From contig NZ_FCNT01000030.1 in assembly GCF_900021155.1 (NCBI RefSeq), positions 1 through 35,744 on the forward strand: DNA of 35,744 nucleotides, read 5' to 3'. Below are positions 1 through 9,867 of the stretch, piece after piece. The DNA comes from Alistipes sp. CHKCI003. Its GTDB lineage: Bacteria; Bacteroidota; Bacteroidia; Bacteroidales; Rikenellaceae. The notes below the pieces were generated by a model, which saw only the letters and a list, made by a program, of their open reading frames with translations, did no database searches and was not told where the DNA came from. The number at the start of each line of letters is the position of its first letter. Within the stretch, counting starts at the first letter, position 1. Position numbers and translations under genes: made by a program.

Positions 1-384
1 CCGAAGTGCCGCCCCCCCGTGGAGTACGCCCTCGCGCCGCACGGCCCGGGACCGATGCCGCGCATTCGCAACTTAGTGGAACGGGCCGGGCGAACATGGC
101 GGAAATCCTCGCGGGCCGCGGTGCGGACGCCCCGACGGCCCGCTCCCCCTCGCAAGACAACCGCTCCCGCGAAGAGCGGCTTTCCGCTGCTCCCTGCCGT
201 TTCCGGCCCGCTGTATTCCGGACGGCATTCCGCCGTATCCGGCGGCAAAATCCCGGAACCGCACTTTCGTGCCCCTCCCCACCACGGTCTGATCGAGGGG
301 GCAGGCGCATTCCATCCGCAAGAACAGGGAGCGGGAGCGCGGTCTGACGAAGCATTGTCCCGCGACGGCGGTCGCAAATTCAGC
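1..384. other. Non-coding flank, no gene recognised
   Basis: This is GC-rich sequence downstream of the GH57 gene. Open frames exist on both strands, but their Arg/Pro/Ser-rich translations have no recognisable family and look like chance GC-rich frames. A short inverted repeat (GCGAC/GTCGC) lies just past the GH57 stop but has no T-run, so I do not call it a terminator. I see nothing else. Confidence 0.5.
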
Positions 385-1872
385 TCAGACTTCCACGACC
401 TCCTTCGCCGTGCGGCTGCCGCTCTCGGCTTTCGGAGCGGCAGCTCCGGCCCCTTTTCGTGCAGTCCCCGCCGCGGCGTTCCGGCCGGATCGGGGCACAC
501 GCTCCCCGACGGCTCCGGACGGTCGTTTCCCGTCTCCGAGGGCCTCGGCGGAAGGCTTCGACCGCACCTTTTTCCGTGCGTTCCTTGCGGCCGGCGGTTC
601 CTGCACGGCCGGCGTTTCGGCGGTTTCGGGCTTCTCTACAGCCGGTGCCGGAATCTCCTCCGCACGGGTTCCGCCCATCGCTTTCACGGCCTTGTCCAGT
701 TCGATTTCGAAATCCGAAAGCACGTTCATGTAGTTGATGAATGCGTCGTAAGCCGAATCGTAGGGATTGAAGTAGGAGTGCACGTCGCCGTCGGAGAGCC
801 ATTTGGTCGCCATGTAGTAGAAATGGTCGGAGGTCTGCATGAAGCTCCACACGTAGTCGTAGTCCGGATTCCGGAGCGCCGCGACCTTCCCCTTCTGGGC
901 ATAGAGTTTCGAGAAGGCTTCGTTCTGGAGTTCGTTGCCCAGCCATGCGGTGATGTCGCGCTCCTCGTCGGCCCACGACATCGCGTGCGGACAGTGCAGC
1001 ACCGCCACCGGCTGATGTTTCCGCGCGGCTTCGCTCACCGTGGCGAATTCGAGGCCGTTTTTCTTTTGCAGCGCCAGCTTCGGCAACGCCTTCACGAATT
1101 CGAAAATGCCCGTATCGGCCGTCTGATGTTCGCCGAAGGTCTCGTAGTCCATGAAGAGGTTGACCACTTCGCCCGGCGTCCGCTCCGACGAGAGCCACTC
1201 CACATACTTATCGGCCGTCAGGGGCCATTGGTCCCACGAACGGTTCGAGAAGCGGAACGCGATGTCGTCCGAGAGCTTGTAGTTGCGCAGCAGAAGCCTC
1301 AGGCGCTGGTCGATCGCGTTCGTATAGACGAACTCGGGCGATTTCCAGCCCAGCACGTGCCGGGCCCCCTCGGCCAGCATCGTCCGGAAGCCCATTCGGG
1401 CGACCATCGCACCGATCCGGTCCGAGTAGATCAGTTCCGTATTGCGGAATGCCGCGGGCTTCTGCCCGAACTCGCGCTCGATCATCGCGCTGTGGAGCCG
1501 CACCTGCTCGGCGAAATCCTCTTCGGACGCGAGCGACGCGAGCGAATGCGAATAGGTTTCGGCCAGAAACTCGACACAGCCCGTCTCGGCCAGCCGGCGG
1601 AACGAATCGAGCACCTCGGGCGCATAGGCCCGCATCTGCTCGACGGCGATGCCCGTGATAGAAAACGAACAGCGGAACTTCCCTTTGTTCTCCCCGATAA
1701 TCTTGAGCAGCAAGGCGTTCATCGGCAGATAGCACTCCCGGGCCACCTTCTGCATGATCGAACGGTTCAGCAGGTCGTCGAGGTAGTGGTGCTCCTTGCC
1801 CATATTGAAAAAGCGGTACCTCCGGAGGCGCCACGGCTGGTGAACCTGAAAATAGAGACAAACGGTTTTCAT
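385..1872 (-). CDS. GH57 family alpha-amylase / 4-alpha-glucan hydrolase
   Basis: The 495-residue protein is a glycoside hydrolase family 57 enzyme, expected to act in the cytoplasm on alpha-1,4-glucan (glycogen) by retaining hydrolysis or transglycosylation. The family hallmarks are visible: HQP near residues 11-13, the nucleophile motif FLAETYSHS with Glu at about 105, and the acid/base motif FMDYETFGEHQ with Asp at about 242. No signal peptide is seen. The ATG at 1872 is chosen because the family begins immediately with a beta strand and HQP. From about residue 400 the sequence becomes an Ala/Pro/Lys/Arg-rich, low-complexity tail of about 95 residues that is not part of the catalytic fold. 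The gene is last in a run with the GT4 enzyme (23-nt gap) and the debranching enzyme, which supports a role in glycogen turnover. Exact bond specificity cannot be read from the sequence. Confidence 0.9.
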   Translation of the reverse strand: MKTVCLYFQVHQPWRLRRYRFFNMGKEHHYLDDLLNRSIMQKVARECYLPMNALLLKIIGENKGKFRCSFSITGIAVEQMRAYAPEVLDSFRRLAETGCVEFLAETYSHSLASLASEEDFAEQVRLHSAMIEREFGQKPAAFRNTELIYSDRIGAMVARMGFRTMLAEGARHVLGWKSPEFVYTNAIDQRLRLLLRNYKLSDDIAFRFSNRSWDQWPLTADKYVEWLSSERTPGEVVNLFMDYETFGEHQTADTGIFEFVKALPKLALQKKNGLEFATVSEAARKHQPVAVLHCPHAMSWADEERDITAWLGNELQNEAFSKLYAQKGKVAALRNPDYDYVWSFMQTSDHFYYMATKWLSDGDVHSYFNPYDSAYDAFINYMNVLSDFEIELDKAVKAMGGTRAEEIPAPAVEKPETAETPAVQEPPAARNARKKVRSKPSAEALGDGKRPSGAVGERVPRSGRNAAAGTARKGAGAAAPKAESGSRTAKEVVEV

Positions 1873-1895
1873 AGGCTGTATAGGTTGTATCGGTT

Positions 1896-3209
1896 TTATT
1901 TGTTTCTCTGTTCCTCGATGACGGTCTCGTAGACTTTCTTGATTTTGGCCGCGGCGTCGTTCCACTTGAGATTGGTTACCTCTTCGAGCCCCTTCGACGC
2001 GAACATGCGCGACAGGGCCGGATAGGCGATCAGACCGTAGATGGCGTCCGCCAGTGCATCCACGTCCCAATAATCGACCTTCAGGGCATAGTCGAGCACT
2101 TCGGCCACGCCGCTCTGCTTCGAGATGATGACCGGCACGTTCGAACGCATCGCTTCGAGCGGCGAGATGCCGAACGGCTCCGACACGGAGGGCATGACAT
2201 AGACATCCGACAGGCGGAACATCCGGCGCACGTCGTCGCCGCGCAGGAATCCCGTGAAGTGGAAGCGGTCGGCGATGCCGAGCCGCGCCACGCGGCGGAT
2301 CACATGATTCATCATGTCGCCCGAGCCGGCCATCACGAAGCGCACGCCGGGGACCTTTTTCAGCACTTTGGCGGCGGCCTCGACGAAATAGTCGGGCCCC
2401 TTCTGGTAGGTGATGCGCCCGAGGAACGTTACGATCTTGTCGTCGAGGCCCCGCTCGGGCGCCTCGTTCGCATTTCCCGAGAACCGCACGGCGTTGTGGA
2501 CCGTTACGACCTTCTCGGGCGGAATGCCGTATCGCGCGATGATGATATTGCGCGTGAGGTTCGAGACGGCGATCACGCGGTCCGCGGCCATCATGCCGGC
2601 CTTCTCGATGGCGTAGACCTGCGTGTTGACGTTCTCGCCGCTGCGGTCGTACTCCGTGGCGTGCATGTGCACCACCAGCGGCTTGCCCGACACGCGTTTC
2701 GCGGCGATGCCGGCGAAATAGGTGAGCCAGTCGTGGGCATGGATCACGTCGAACCGGCCTTCCAGATCGCGCGCCACCTGAGCCGCGACGATCGCGTAGC
2801 GGGCCACCTCCTCCATGAGGTTGGCGCCGTACTTGCCCGAGAAGGTATAGCGCTGTTTCCATACGTCGGTGCTCTCCCAGAACTTCCGCCCCGTTTCGGC
2901 ATACTGCTCGCGATAGACGGCATACTCCTCGGGGGATATGTAGGGAACCATGTTCGAGTCGATGCGGATAAACGTCATCTTGTCGACGATGTCCTCCGCA
3001 CCGCCCGAGACCGAACCGTAGAGAGCTTCGACGTCGCTGGCGTTCACCACGTGCGCGAAGCGCTGGTCCTCGTCGCCGTAGGCGTGCGGGACCACGAACG
3101 CAACCTCCACGTCGTTGCGCGAAAGGCCGCGGGTCATGCCGTAACAGGCCGTGCCCAATCCTCCCGCGATGTGGGGAGGAAATTCCCATCCGAACATTAA
3201 AACTCTCAT
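1896..3209 (-). CDS. GT4 glycosyltransferase, glycogen synthase-like
   Basis: The 437-residue protein has two Rossmann-like domains of the GT-B fold. The N-terminal glycine-rich segment (GWEFPPHIAGGLGTACYG) and HAHDW are typical of glycogen/starch synthase-like GT4/GT5 enzymes. The C-terminal half has the E-x7-E donor-binding motif (SEPFGISPLEAM, about residues 340-355). It probably transfers glucose from a nucleotide sugar to a glucan. It lies 19 nt after the debranching gene and 23 nt before the GH57 gene, so the three are likely one transcript. In Bacteroidota such proteins commonly sit beside GH57 and debranching enzymes (family knowledge). The acceptor and donor are inferred from context; another glycoconjugate acceptor is possible. 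Confidence 0.87.
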   Translation of the reverse strand: MRVLMFGWEFPPHIAGGLGTACYGMTRGLSRNDVEVAFVVPHAYGDEDQRFAHVVNASDVEALYGSVSGGAEDIVDKMTFIRIDSNMVPYISPEEYAVYREQYAETGRKFWESTDVWKQRYTFSGKYGANLMEEVARYAIVAAQVARDLEGRFDVIHAHDWLTYFAGIAAKRVSGKPLVVHMHATEYDRSGENVNTQVYAIEKAGMMAADRVIAVSNLTRNIIIARYGIPPEKVVTVHNAVRFSGNANEAPERGLDDKIVTFLGRITYQKGPDYFVEAAAKVLKKVPGVRFVMAGSGDMMNHVIRRVARLGIADRFHFTGFLRGDDVRRMFRLSDVYVMPSVSEPFGISPLEAMRSNVPVIISKQSGVAEVLDYALKVDYWDVDALADAIYGLIAYPALSRMFASKGLEEVTNLKWNDAAAKIKKVYETVIEEQRNK

Positions 3210-3228
3210 CGTATCTCTTTTTATCGTA

Positions 3229-5241
3229 CTACTTCCTGCTTTTGCGCGCGGAGCTCACCGCATCGGCGGCACGGCGCGTGGCCGTAGCCGCTCCGGCGTC
3301 GGCGGCCTCTCCGCGTCCGGCTTCTCGGCGGCGGCGGATCATGTCGTGGATCGCCAGCACGCCGCCCACGCTCCATGCCGCCGAAACGGCTCCGCGGGCC
3401 GTGTAGGGCGGGTCGGCATCGTACAGTTCGCTCAGCGAACCGATGCCGTCCGACTGGATATCCTCCTCGAAATGCGAAAGCAGCTCCCCGGCCGCGGTCA
3501 AAAATCCGTCGCCCTCGATCCCGAACCGCGCGGCGACGTAAAACACGAGGGGCCAGATCCACACCGATCCGTTCTTGCCCGCGAAATCGCGCTCCCCGGG
3601 CGAACCTTCGCATCGGCCCTTGTAGAGCGGATTGCGGGGCGAGAGCGACCGCAGCCCCTTCGGGGTCAGCAGGTGTTGTTCGACCGTGCGCAGCACCTCG
3701 ATCCTCTGCGCCTCGTCGAGCATCGTATAGCGCAGACCGCAGGCGACCACCATGTTGGGGCGAATGAATGCGTTGGTCTCCGTCTCGTTTGCATAATCGG
3801 CCGGATGGGGCTCTCCGGCGATGCGGAATCGCTCGGCGAACGCGGTCCGCGTCTTTTCGGGCAGCGAATCCCATGCCGCGGTGAAGCCTTCGTCCCCGAA
3901 TTTTCGGGCCAACTCCAGCGTGTAACATACGGCGTTGTACCACAGGGCGTTCACTTCGACCGCATAGCCGCTGCGGGGCGTAACGGCCCTGCCGTCGATC
4001 ACCGAGTCCATCCACGTGAGCGGCACATTTTCGGCCGCGGCCCAGACGAGACCGTTGTCGTGCATGAGGATGCAGCGGCCCATGCCGCCGTCCCGGTAGC
4101 TTTCGAGCGCTCCTTTCATCGTCTCGCCGTAACGCTTCCAGACCTCCTCGGCGCCGACGTGCATTTCGAGCTGCTGGAGGGTCCAGAAAAACCACAGCGG
4201 CGTGTCGGCCTGCCGGCGGATCCTGTCCGTGCCCGACCGCAGATCCTCCGCGATGCGGTCGAGTACCTGCATGCACTCCTCCGTGCGGCCCTGTTCGAGC
4301 GCGATGCCGGGCAGTGCGACGAGCGTCTGCCGCGAATCGGAACCCTCCCACGGATAATCCGCGACGACCTCCGCACCTCCTTCGCGGCGGATCATGAATT
4401 GCCGCGCCGAGTGGCGCAGACAGCTGATGAAGTCGATCTTGTGGGTGCGCCGCGCGAGCGAATCGGCGAAAATGTCGTCGATCGTCCCGGGCGAAGCCAT
4501 CTGATCGAGCGAAGCGGAGAAGATGATGCTTTCGCCCTTTTCGAGCTCCGTTTCGAAATAACCCGTCGTCAGCAGGTCTTCGTAGCCGTCGTATCCGCGT
4601 TCGATCTCCTTCGGATATTCGAAGCCGTAGTACCAGTCGGGTGCCGCGACGAACTCCGTGCCGGGCTTGTCGGTCTGGAGATAGAGCCACGGAAACGAAC
4701 GGTAGAGCCTGCATTTCACGCCGCCCGGGATCGGGTAGGAGCGTCCGTCGGCCTCCATATTGGCCTTCGACAGCGCGTGCTTGTCGCGGAAGGCGAGGAA
4801 CGGACGCAGCCGCAGCCGGGTCCGGGAATGGGCGTCGGCGAGCGTGTAGCGGATCATGAGCTGCGTGCGGTGATGGATCCACAGCAGCTCCTTGCGCAGA
4901 ATCACGCCGCCCACGCGATAGGTGATCGTCGGCGTGGGCGTATATTCGAAGTCGGTGATGTACTTGTGCCCGCGCGGTTCGTAGACCCCTCTGAAGCGGT
5001 GCAGGGCCAGATGGAACGACTGGTCGTGCTGCACGACGGTCTCGTCGAGCGACGAGAGCAGCACATAGGTGCGGTCGCTGCCGTCGATCGGCGCGACCAT
5101 CAGTCCGTGGTACTTGCGCGTGTTGCAGCAGACGATCGTCGTGCTCATGTATCCGCCGATGCGGTCCGTTGCGAGCATCTCGCGCTGGAGCGAGTACTCG
5201 AGGTTGCCCAGCTCGCTTTTGTCGAAGGTTAATGCAGACAT
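3229..5241 (-). CDS. Glycogen debranching enzyme (amylo-alpha-1,6-glucosidase family)
   Basis: The 670-residue protein matches the bacterial/archaeal glycogen debranching family: an N-terminal GDE_N-type domain (about residues 1-230) and a C-terminal (alpha/alpha)6 GDE_C domain. The C-terminal part shows the characteristic stretch LTWMD...TPRSGYAVEVNALWYNA at about residues 405-430. It removes alpha-1,6 branch stubs so that phosphorylase can continue, in the cytoplasm. The frame is open upstream to 5460, but the N-terminus typical of the family (FDKSELGNLEYSLQ...) begins at the ATG at 5241; the upstream extension is low-complexity and is rejected. A near-consensus -7 box (TATCTTTA, minus strand 5414-5407) lies in the 253-nt gap before the gene, so it may have its own promoter. 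It is first of the three-gene debranching–GT4–GH57 cluster. Confidence 0.92.
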   Translation of the reverse strand: MSALTFDKSELGNLEYSLQREMLATDRIGGYMSTTIVCCNTRKYHGLMVAPIDGSDRTYVLLSSLDETVVQHDQSFHLALHRFRGVYEPRGHKYITDFEYTPTPTITYRVGGVILRKELLWIHHRTQLMIRYTLADAHSRTRLRLRPFLAFRDKHALSKANMEADGRSYPIPGGVKCRLYRSFPWLYLQTDKPGTEFVAAPDWYYGFEYPKEIERGYDGYEDLLTTGYFETELEKGESIIFSASLDQMASPGTIDDIFADSLARRTHKIDFISCLRHSARQFMIRREGGAEVVADYPWEGSDSRQTLVALPGIALEQGRTEECMQVLDRIAEDLRSGTDRIRRQADTPLWFFWTLQQLEMHVGAEEVWKRYGETMKGALESYRDGGMGRCILMHDNGLVWAAAENVPLTWMDSVIDGRAVTPRSGYAVEVNALWYNAVCYTLELARKFGDEGFTAAWDSLPEKTRTAFAERFRIAGEPHPADYANETETNAFIRPNMVVACGLRYTMLDEAQRIEVLRTVEQHLLTPKGLRSLSPRNPLYKGRCEGSPGERDFAGKNGSVWIWPLVFYVAARFGIEGDGFLTAAGELLSHFEEDIQSDGIGSLSELYDADPPYTARGAVSAAWSVGGVLAIHDMIRRRREAGRGEAADAGAATATRRAADAVSSARKSRK

Positions 5242-5494
5242 ATCTTTCCGTTCACATTTTGTAGTCGTCTTTCCGCTCCGGCGACACCCGGGCGGGTTCG
5301 CATTGCGCCCGCTCGCCGGAACCGCGCCGTTTTCCGCACTCCGCCGCCGGCTGCCGAGGCGTTCGCCGGACGGACGGCAACGTCCGGGAAGGTCGCTTCC
5401 CTGTCCTAAAGATACGCAAAAATCGGCTGCCGTGTGCTCCGTCCGCCCGATTTTTTTCACTCGCCGCCCGAAAACCGGCCGGCGGCAGCGCGGC

Positions 5495-8400
5495 TCAGGC
5501 CCACTTCACCAGTGCAAAATCCATGCGATGCGGCAAACGCGGGTTTTCGGGGTGGATGCGCAGCGCCACATCGAACGTGCCCGCCTGATCGGGGCTGTAA
5601 TCCAGCACATAGGTTACGCGGTTGCCTTCGGCCTTCGACCTTCGCAAGGGGATGGTCCGCACCACCTCCACGCTCCGGCTGCCGACGATCTGCTTGGCGA
5701 TCACGAGTTCCGCACCGATGTCCTCGGGGCGGAGCGTGTCGATGTTGAGCGTAACCTCGAAATGGTAGTCCGAGCCCACGTAAATCGCCTCGTTGTCGAT
5801 CTTCACGCGCTGCACGTCCACCACCTTCACGTTGTTCCACGCCGCCGAAACCTTGCGCTTCCACGCCGCGATCTGCCGCGCGAGCATATAGTCGCCCGCC
5901 ACGATCTCGCGTTTGCGGGCGCAAAGTTTGTCGTAGAACCGCTCTTCGTAGTCGGCGAGCATCCGGTTGGTGGTGAAGCGCGAAGCGACGTCCGCCACAC
6001 ACTTCTTGACGGCTTCCACCCACGCATGGGGGATTCCGTCGCTGCCGCGGTCGTAATATTTCGGAGCGATCTGCTCCTCGATGGTGTTGTAGATCAGCTC
6101 GGCGTCCAACTCGTCCTGAAAATGCTGGTCGGAGAACGTGCGCTCCATCGGCAGCGCCCAGCCGGCACCCTCCCTGTACCCTTCGACCCACCAGCCGTCG
6201 AGCACGGAGAATTGCAGCACGCCGTTCATCACGCACTTCTCGCCCGAGGTGCCCGAGGCTTCGAGCGGGCGGGTGGGCGTGTTGAGCCACACGTCCACGC
6301 CCTGCACCATGCGGCGGGCCAGCTCCATGTCGTAATTTTGCAGGAAGAGGATCTTGCCCACGAACTGCGGCATGGCCGCGACCTCCACGATGCGCTTGAT
6401 GAGCTCCTGCCCGGGTTGGTCGTTGGGGTGCGCCTTGCCCGCGAAGATGAACTGCACGGGACGCTCCTTGTTGTTCACGATGGCCGCCAGCCGGTCGAGG
6501 TTCGTGAAGAGCAGATAGGCCCGCTTGTAGGTGGCGAAGCGGCGGGCGAAACCGATCGTGAGCACGTCGGGCTTGATGCCTTCGATGATGCGCACCATCT
6601 GCGACGGCGAATCCAGACGCACCTGATTGGGGTCGCTGTAACGCTTGCGAATATGACGTATCAGTTTGTTCTTCAAAAACATGCGAGCTTCCCACAACTC
6701 CGTGTCGGAGATGTCGCGCACCTTCTGCCACTCGGCTGCATCGTAGCTGTGTCCCTCGAATCCCTTGGGGAAGTAGCGGGCGTAGAGCCTGCGCAGCGTC
6801 GAGGAGGTCCACGTCGGGAAGTGCACGCCGTTGGTTACGTATCCGATGTGGAGTTCGTTCTTGAAGTATCCGGGCCAGATGTTGCCCAGTATCTCCTTCG
6901 AGACCTCGCCGTGGAGCCACGACACGCCGTTGACCTCCTGCGAAAGGTTGCAGGCCAGCACCGACATCGAGAACTTTTCGTTCGGATCGTTGGGTTTGGT
7001 CTTGCCGAGGTTGATGAACTGATCCCACGTGATGCCCAGCACGTCGGGATAATGCGACATGTACTGGCGGATCATCGACTCGGGGAAGGCGTCGTGGCCC
7101 GCGGGCACGGGCGTATGGGTCGTGAAGAGCGACGAGGAGCGGATCACCTCCAGCGCCTCGGAGAAGCTCAGCTTGCGGCGGCCGACCAACTCGCGGATGC
7201 GTTCGATGCCGATGAAGGCCGCATGGCCCTCGTTGCAGTGGTAGACGTCGTGCCGGATGCCCATCGCCCGCAGGGCGCGGATGCCGCCGATGCCGAGCAG
7301 GATCTCCTGCTTGAGCCGGTTTTCCCAATCGCCGCCGTAGAGGTAGTGGGTGATCTGACGGTCCTCGTCGAGGTTGGCTTCGAAGTCGGCGTCCAGCAGA
7401 AACAGCTCCGTGCGTCCCACGTCGCACTTCCACACGCGCGCCGAGAGCGTGCGGCCCGGGAAGGCGATGGTGATCGTTACCCAGTTGCCGTTCTCGTCGC
7501 GCACGGGCGAGATCGGCAGCTTATAGAAATTCTGCGCTTCGTAGGTGGCCTCCTGCGCACCCTGCGCCGAGAGCCGCTGCGTGAAGTAGCCGAAGCGGTA
7601 GAGCAACCCCACGGCCGCCATCTTCACGTTCTTGTCCGACGCCTCCTTGAGGTAGTCGCCGGCGAGAATGCCCAGACCACCCGAGTAGATCTTGAGCGAC
7701 GAGTGGAGCCCGTATTCCATCGAGAAGTAGGAGATCGTCGGTCCCTTCGGATCGGGCTTTTCGGACATGTAGTCCCTGAACTGCGCGTACACGGCGTCGA
7801 GCATCCCGAGGAACTGCGCGTCCTTTTCGAGCTCCTTCATCCGCACCACGCTCAGCTCGTCGAGGAAGGCGATCGGGTTGCGGTCGCACTCCTGCCACAG
7901 TTCGTTGTCGATCGATTCGAACAGGTCGCGGGCCCCCGGATTCCAGCACCACCAGAGGTTGCGCGACAGCTCTTCGAGCGCATGGAGCCGTTCGGGCAGC
8001 TTCTTGTCCACCATCATGCGGTTCCAGTTCGGTTTTTCGACGAAGAGCTGCTGCCGCACGAAGTTGATCTGCTGGTCGCGGGTGCCGCCGTCGTCGAGCA
8101 CCACGCGGTTGGTGCGCGATACGGAGTTCTCCACGGCCGCGGCATAGGCCCTTTCGTAATACGAGAAGAGACGTTCCCAAAGCGCCGTGCGCGAAATTTC
8201 GCAGGCCGAACGGCGGACCTGAGCGAGGCGTTCGCCGTCCAGCCGCGCGAAACGCGCGAGGGCGTCGGCGACACCCTGCTCGGCTTCGCGGTCGTTGTAG
8301 TCGTCGCGGCGGATCACCACCGCGCCTTCGTGCTCCGGCAGCTTGTCGACCCACAGTCCGAAACCGGCGAGGGTCGTGGTTACGGTCGGCACGGAGAAGG

Positions 8401-9745
8401 CCGCCGATTCGAGCGGCGTATAGCCCCACGGTTCGTAGTACGACGCGAAGACCGTAACGTCCATGCCCACCAGCAGTTCGTAGTAATCCTTTCCGAAGAT
8501 GCCGTCGGCCCGGTTGAGGTAGGTGGGCACGAAGATCACCTTCACGCGCGAATCGTCCGCCGCAAGGATGCTGCCCTCGATCGAACGGACGATCGGGTCC
8601 TCGGCCTGACGTTCGAGACAGTGGGTCGAAAACCGGTATTGCGCCGGATCGACCGGCTGCGCGGGGTCGGCCAGATGAGCCTGCAAATCCTTGCGCGGGC
8701 CCGAGTTGGCTGCAGGCACGGTGATGTAGACCAGCACGTCGCGTTCGAGCGTGCCGGATGCGGCCAGCAGCTTGAGCGATTCGAGAAAGAGGTCGAGCCC
8801 CTTGTTGTGGAATTCGTAGCGTCCGCTCGTGCCGACGATGAGCGGCTCCGCGTCGTACTTGCGGCCGAGGCACGCCTCCGCCACGGCGATCATCGCACGG
8901 CGGGCCTCCGTGCGGCGCTTGTCGTACTCCGCGCCCGTCCAGACGAAGTCGTTTTCGAATCCGTTGGGCGTTACGCCGTCCACCTCGCGACCGAGCAGGA
9001 ATTTGCATTCGTTGGCCGTGATGTCGCTCACGGTGAGGAACACGTCGTGGTAGGTGGCCGCGGCCTTCTCGATCGAGTGTTTGGCCGTAACGTTGAACTG
9101 GCGGGCAAGTTCGTCGGCGTTGAACTTCGCCAGATCGTTGTAGAGCGGCAGGCGGTTGCCGGCGATGCAGCGGCCCATGACCGTGGCGTGCGTGGTGAAG
9201 AGCGTGGCCACGTAAGGCGACTTGCTGCGCAGGTAGAGCCCGCCCGCAGCCGTCATCCACTCGTGGAAGTGCGCGGCGACCTTGTCGGTCGAAGAACAGA
9301 AATTCTCGGCGTAGGACGCGATCACCATGCCTGCCGCATAGCCGAACAACACGGGTTCGACATAGTCCCACTGACCCGAGATCGAATCCACGCGGTAGTT
9401 CTCCCAGAGCGTTGCGAGAATCGCATCCTTCTGGGAAAAGAGCGACGTGAAGTCCACGAGCACCACGATCGGACGGCTCTGTATGTTCCACCGCCCCACG
9501 CGGATGCGAATACCCTCCTTGTAGAGGGTCTGGCGCCATCCCTTCAGCAATTCGGGTTCTTCCCCGAATTCGGAGTTGGTGCCTTCGTGCTGGAGGTCGG
9601 GGCCGATCAGGATGTAGCGGTCGCCGTACTTCGCGGTTGCGGTGAGCGCCTTGGTGGAGATGACGGTGTGTATGCCGCCGACCTTATTACAGACCTCCCA
9701 ACTGACCTCGAACAGATAGTCGGGGGCGAGTTTTGCATTGCCCAT
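5495..9745 (-). CDS. Glycogen synthase (GT3)–alpha-glucan phosphorylase (GT35) fusion
   Basis: The 1416-residue protein joins two opposing glycogen enzymes. Residues 1 to about 550 are a GT3-type (eukaryote-like) glycogen synthase: EVSWEVCNKVGGI at the N-terminus, HFHEWM, and the E-x7-E motif YEPWGYTPLESAAF. From about residue 560 onward is an alpha-glucan phosphorylase of the short GT35 type, with EASGTSGEKCVMNG carrying the pyridoxal-phosphate lysine at about residue 1170. The two reactions are chain elongation from a nucleotide sugar and phosphorolysis to glucose-1-phosphate. No signal peptide is seen, so it is cytoplasmic. The ATG at 9745 lies about 40 nt downstream of a good promoter. 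The frame is uninterrupted across the junction, so the fusion is real rather than two genes. Downstream genes supply debranching and endo-hydrolysis. Confidence 0.93.
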   Translation of the reverse strand: MGNAKLAPDYLFEVSWEVCNKVGGIHTVISTKALTATAKYGDRYILIGPDLQHEGTNSEFGEEPELLKGWRQTLYKEGIRIRVGRWNIQSRPIVVLVDFTSLFSQKDAILATLWENYRVDSISGQWDYVEPVLFGYAAGMVIASYAENFCSSTDKVAAHFHEWMTAAGGLYLRSKSPYVATLFTTHATVMGRCIAGNRLPLYNDLAKFNADELARQFNVTAKHSIEKAAATYHDVFLTVSDITANECKFLLGREVDGVTPNGFENDFVWTGAEYDKRRTEARRAMIAVAEACLGRKYDAEPLIVGTSGRYEFHNKGLDLFLESLKLLAASGTLERDVLVYITVPAANSGPRKDLQAHLADPAQPVDPAQYRFSTHCLERQAEDPIVRSIEGSILAADDSRVKVIFVPTYLNRADGIFGKDYYELLVGMDVTVFASYYEPWGYTPLESAAFSVPTVTTTLAGFGLWVDKLPEHEGAVVIRRDDYNDREAEQGVADALARFARLDGERLAQVRRSACEISRTALWERLFSYYERAYAAAVENSVSRTNRVVLDDGGTRDQQINFVRQQLFVEKPNWNRMMVDKKLPERLHALEELSRNLWWCWNPGARDLFESIDNELWQECDRNPIAFLDELSVVRMKELEKDAQFLGMLDAVYAQFRDYMSEKPDPKGPTISYFSMEYGLHSSLKIYSGGLGILAGDYLKEASDKNVKMAAVGLLYRFGYFTQRLSAQGAQEATYEAQNFYKLPISPVRDENGNWVTITIAFPGRTLSARVWKCDVGRTELFLLDADFEANLDEDRQITHYLYGGDWENRLKQEILLGIGGIRALRAMGIRHDVYHCNEGHAAFIGIERIRELVGRRKLSFSEALEVIRSSSLFTTHTPVPAGHDAFPESMIRQYMSHYPDVLGITWDQFINLGKTKPNDPNEKFSMSVLACNLSQEVNGVSWLHGEVSKEILGNIWPGYFKNELHIGYVTNGVHFPTWTSSTLRRLYARYFPKGFEGHSYDAAEWQKVRDISDTELWEARMFLKNKLIRHIRKRYSDPNQVRLDSPSQMVRIIEGIKPDVLTIGFARRFATYKRAYLLFTNLDRLAAIVNNKERPVQFIFAGKAHPNDQPGQELIKRIVEVAAMPQFVGKILFLQNYDMELARRMVQGVDVWLNTPTRPLEASGTSGEKCVMNGVLQFSVLDGWWVEGYREGAGWALPMERTFSDQHFQDELDAELIYNTIEEQIAPKYYDRGSDGIPHAWVEAVKKCVADVASRFTTNRMLADYEERFYDKLCARKREIVAGDYMLARQIAAWKRKVSAAWNNVKVVDVQRVKIDNEAIYVGSDYHFEVTLNIDTLRPEDIGAELVIAKQIVGSRSVEVVRTIPLRRSKAEGNRVTYVLDYSPDQAGTFDVALRIHPENPRLPHRMDFALVKWA

Positions 9746-9790
9746 AAAAAATTACGTATTGAAGATTCGAGTTTTAACCTATTCCTTCGG

Positions 9791-9820
9791 CAAAGGTAAC
9801 ACTTATATTTATATATGCAA
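9791..9820 (-). promoter_or_regulatory. Promoter of the glycogen fusion gene
   Basis: On the minus strand a -7 box TACCTTTG (9798-9791) follows a -33 TTG (9820-9818) at a 19-nt spacing, which matches the Bacteroidota housekeeping consensus. Transcription would start near 9785, giving a leader of about 40 nt before the ATG at 9745. Confidence 0.75.
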
Positions 9821-9867
9821 TCTATTTCCTCCCGTTTCTCGGTCCGCGGGCCGTATGCAACAGGCCG

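Noticed and set aside
385..3189. Minus-strand 934-codon frame suggesting a fusion of a protein with GH57
   Set aside because: The first 440 codons are antisense-free but out of frame with the true GT4 gene and are Arg/Gly-rich. The GH57 protein starts cleanly at 1872.
5069..9799. Very long plus-strand open frame opposite the glycogen fusion gene
   Set aside because: Its translation is His/Val/Arg/Leu-rich, without any family, and it mirrors the codon pattern of the real gene on the other strand. High GC keeps the antisense frame open.
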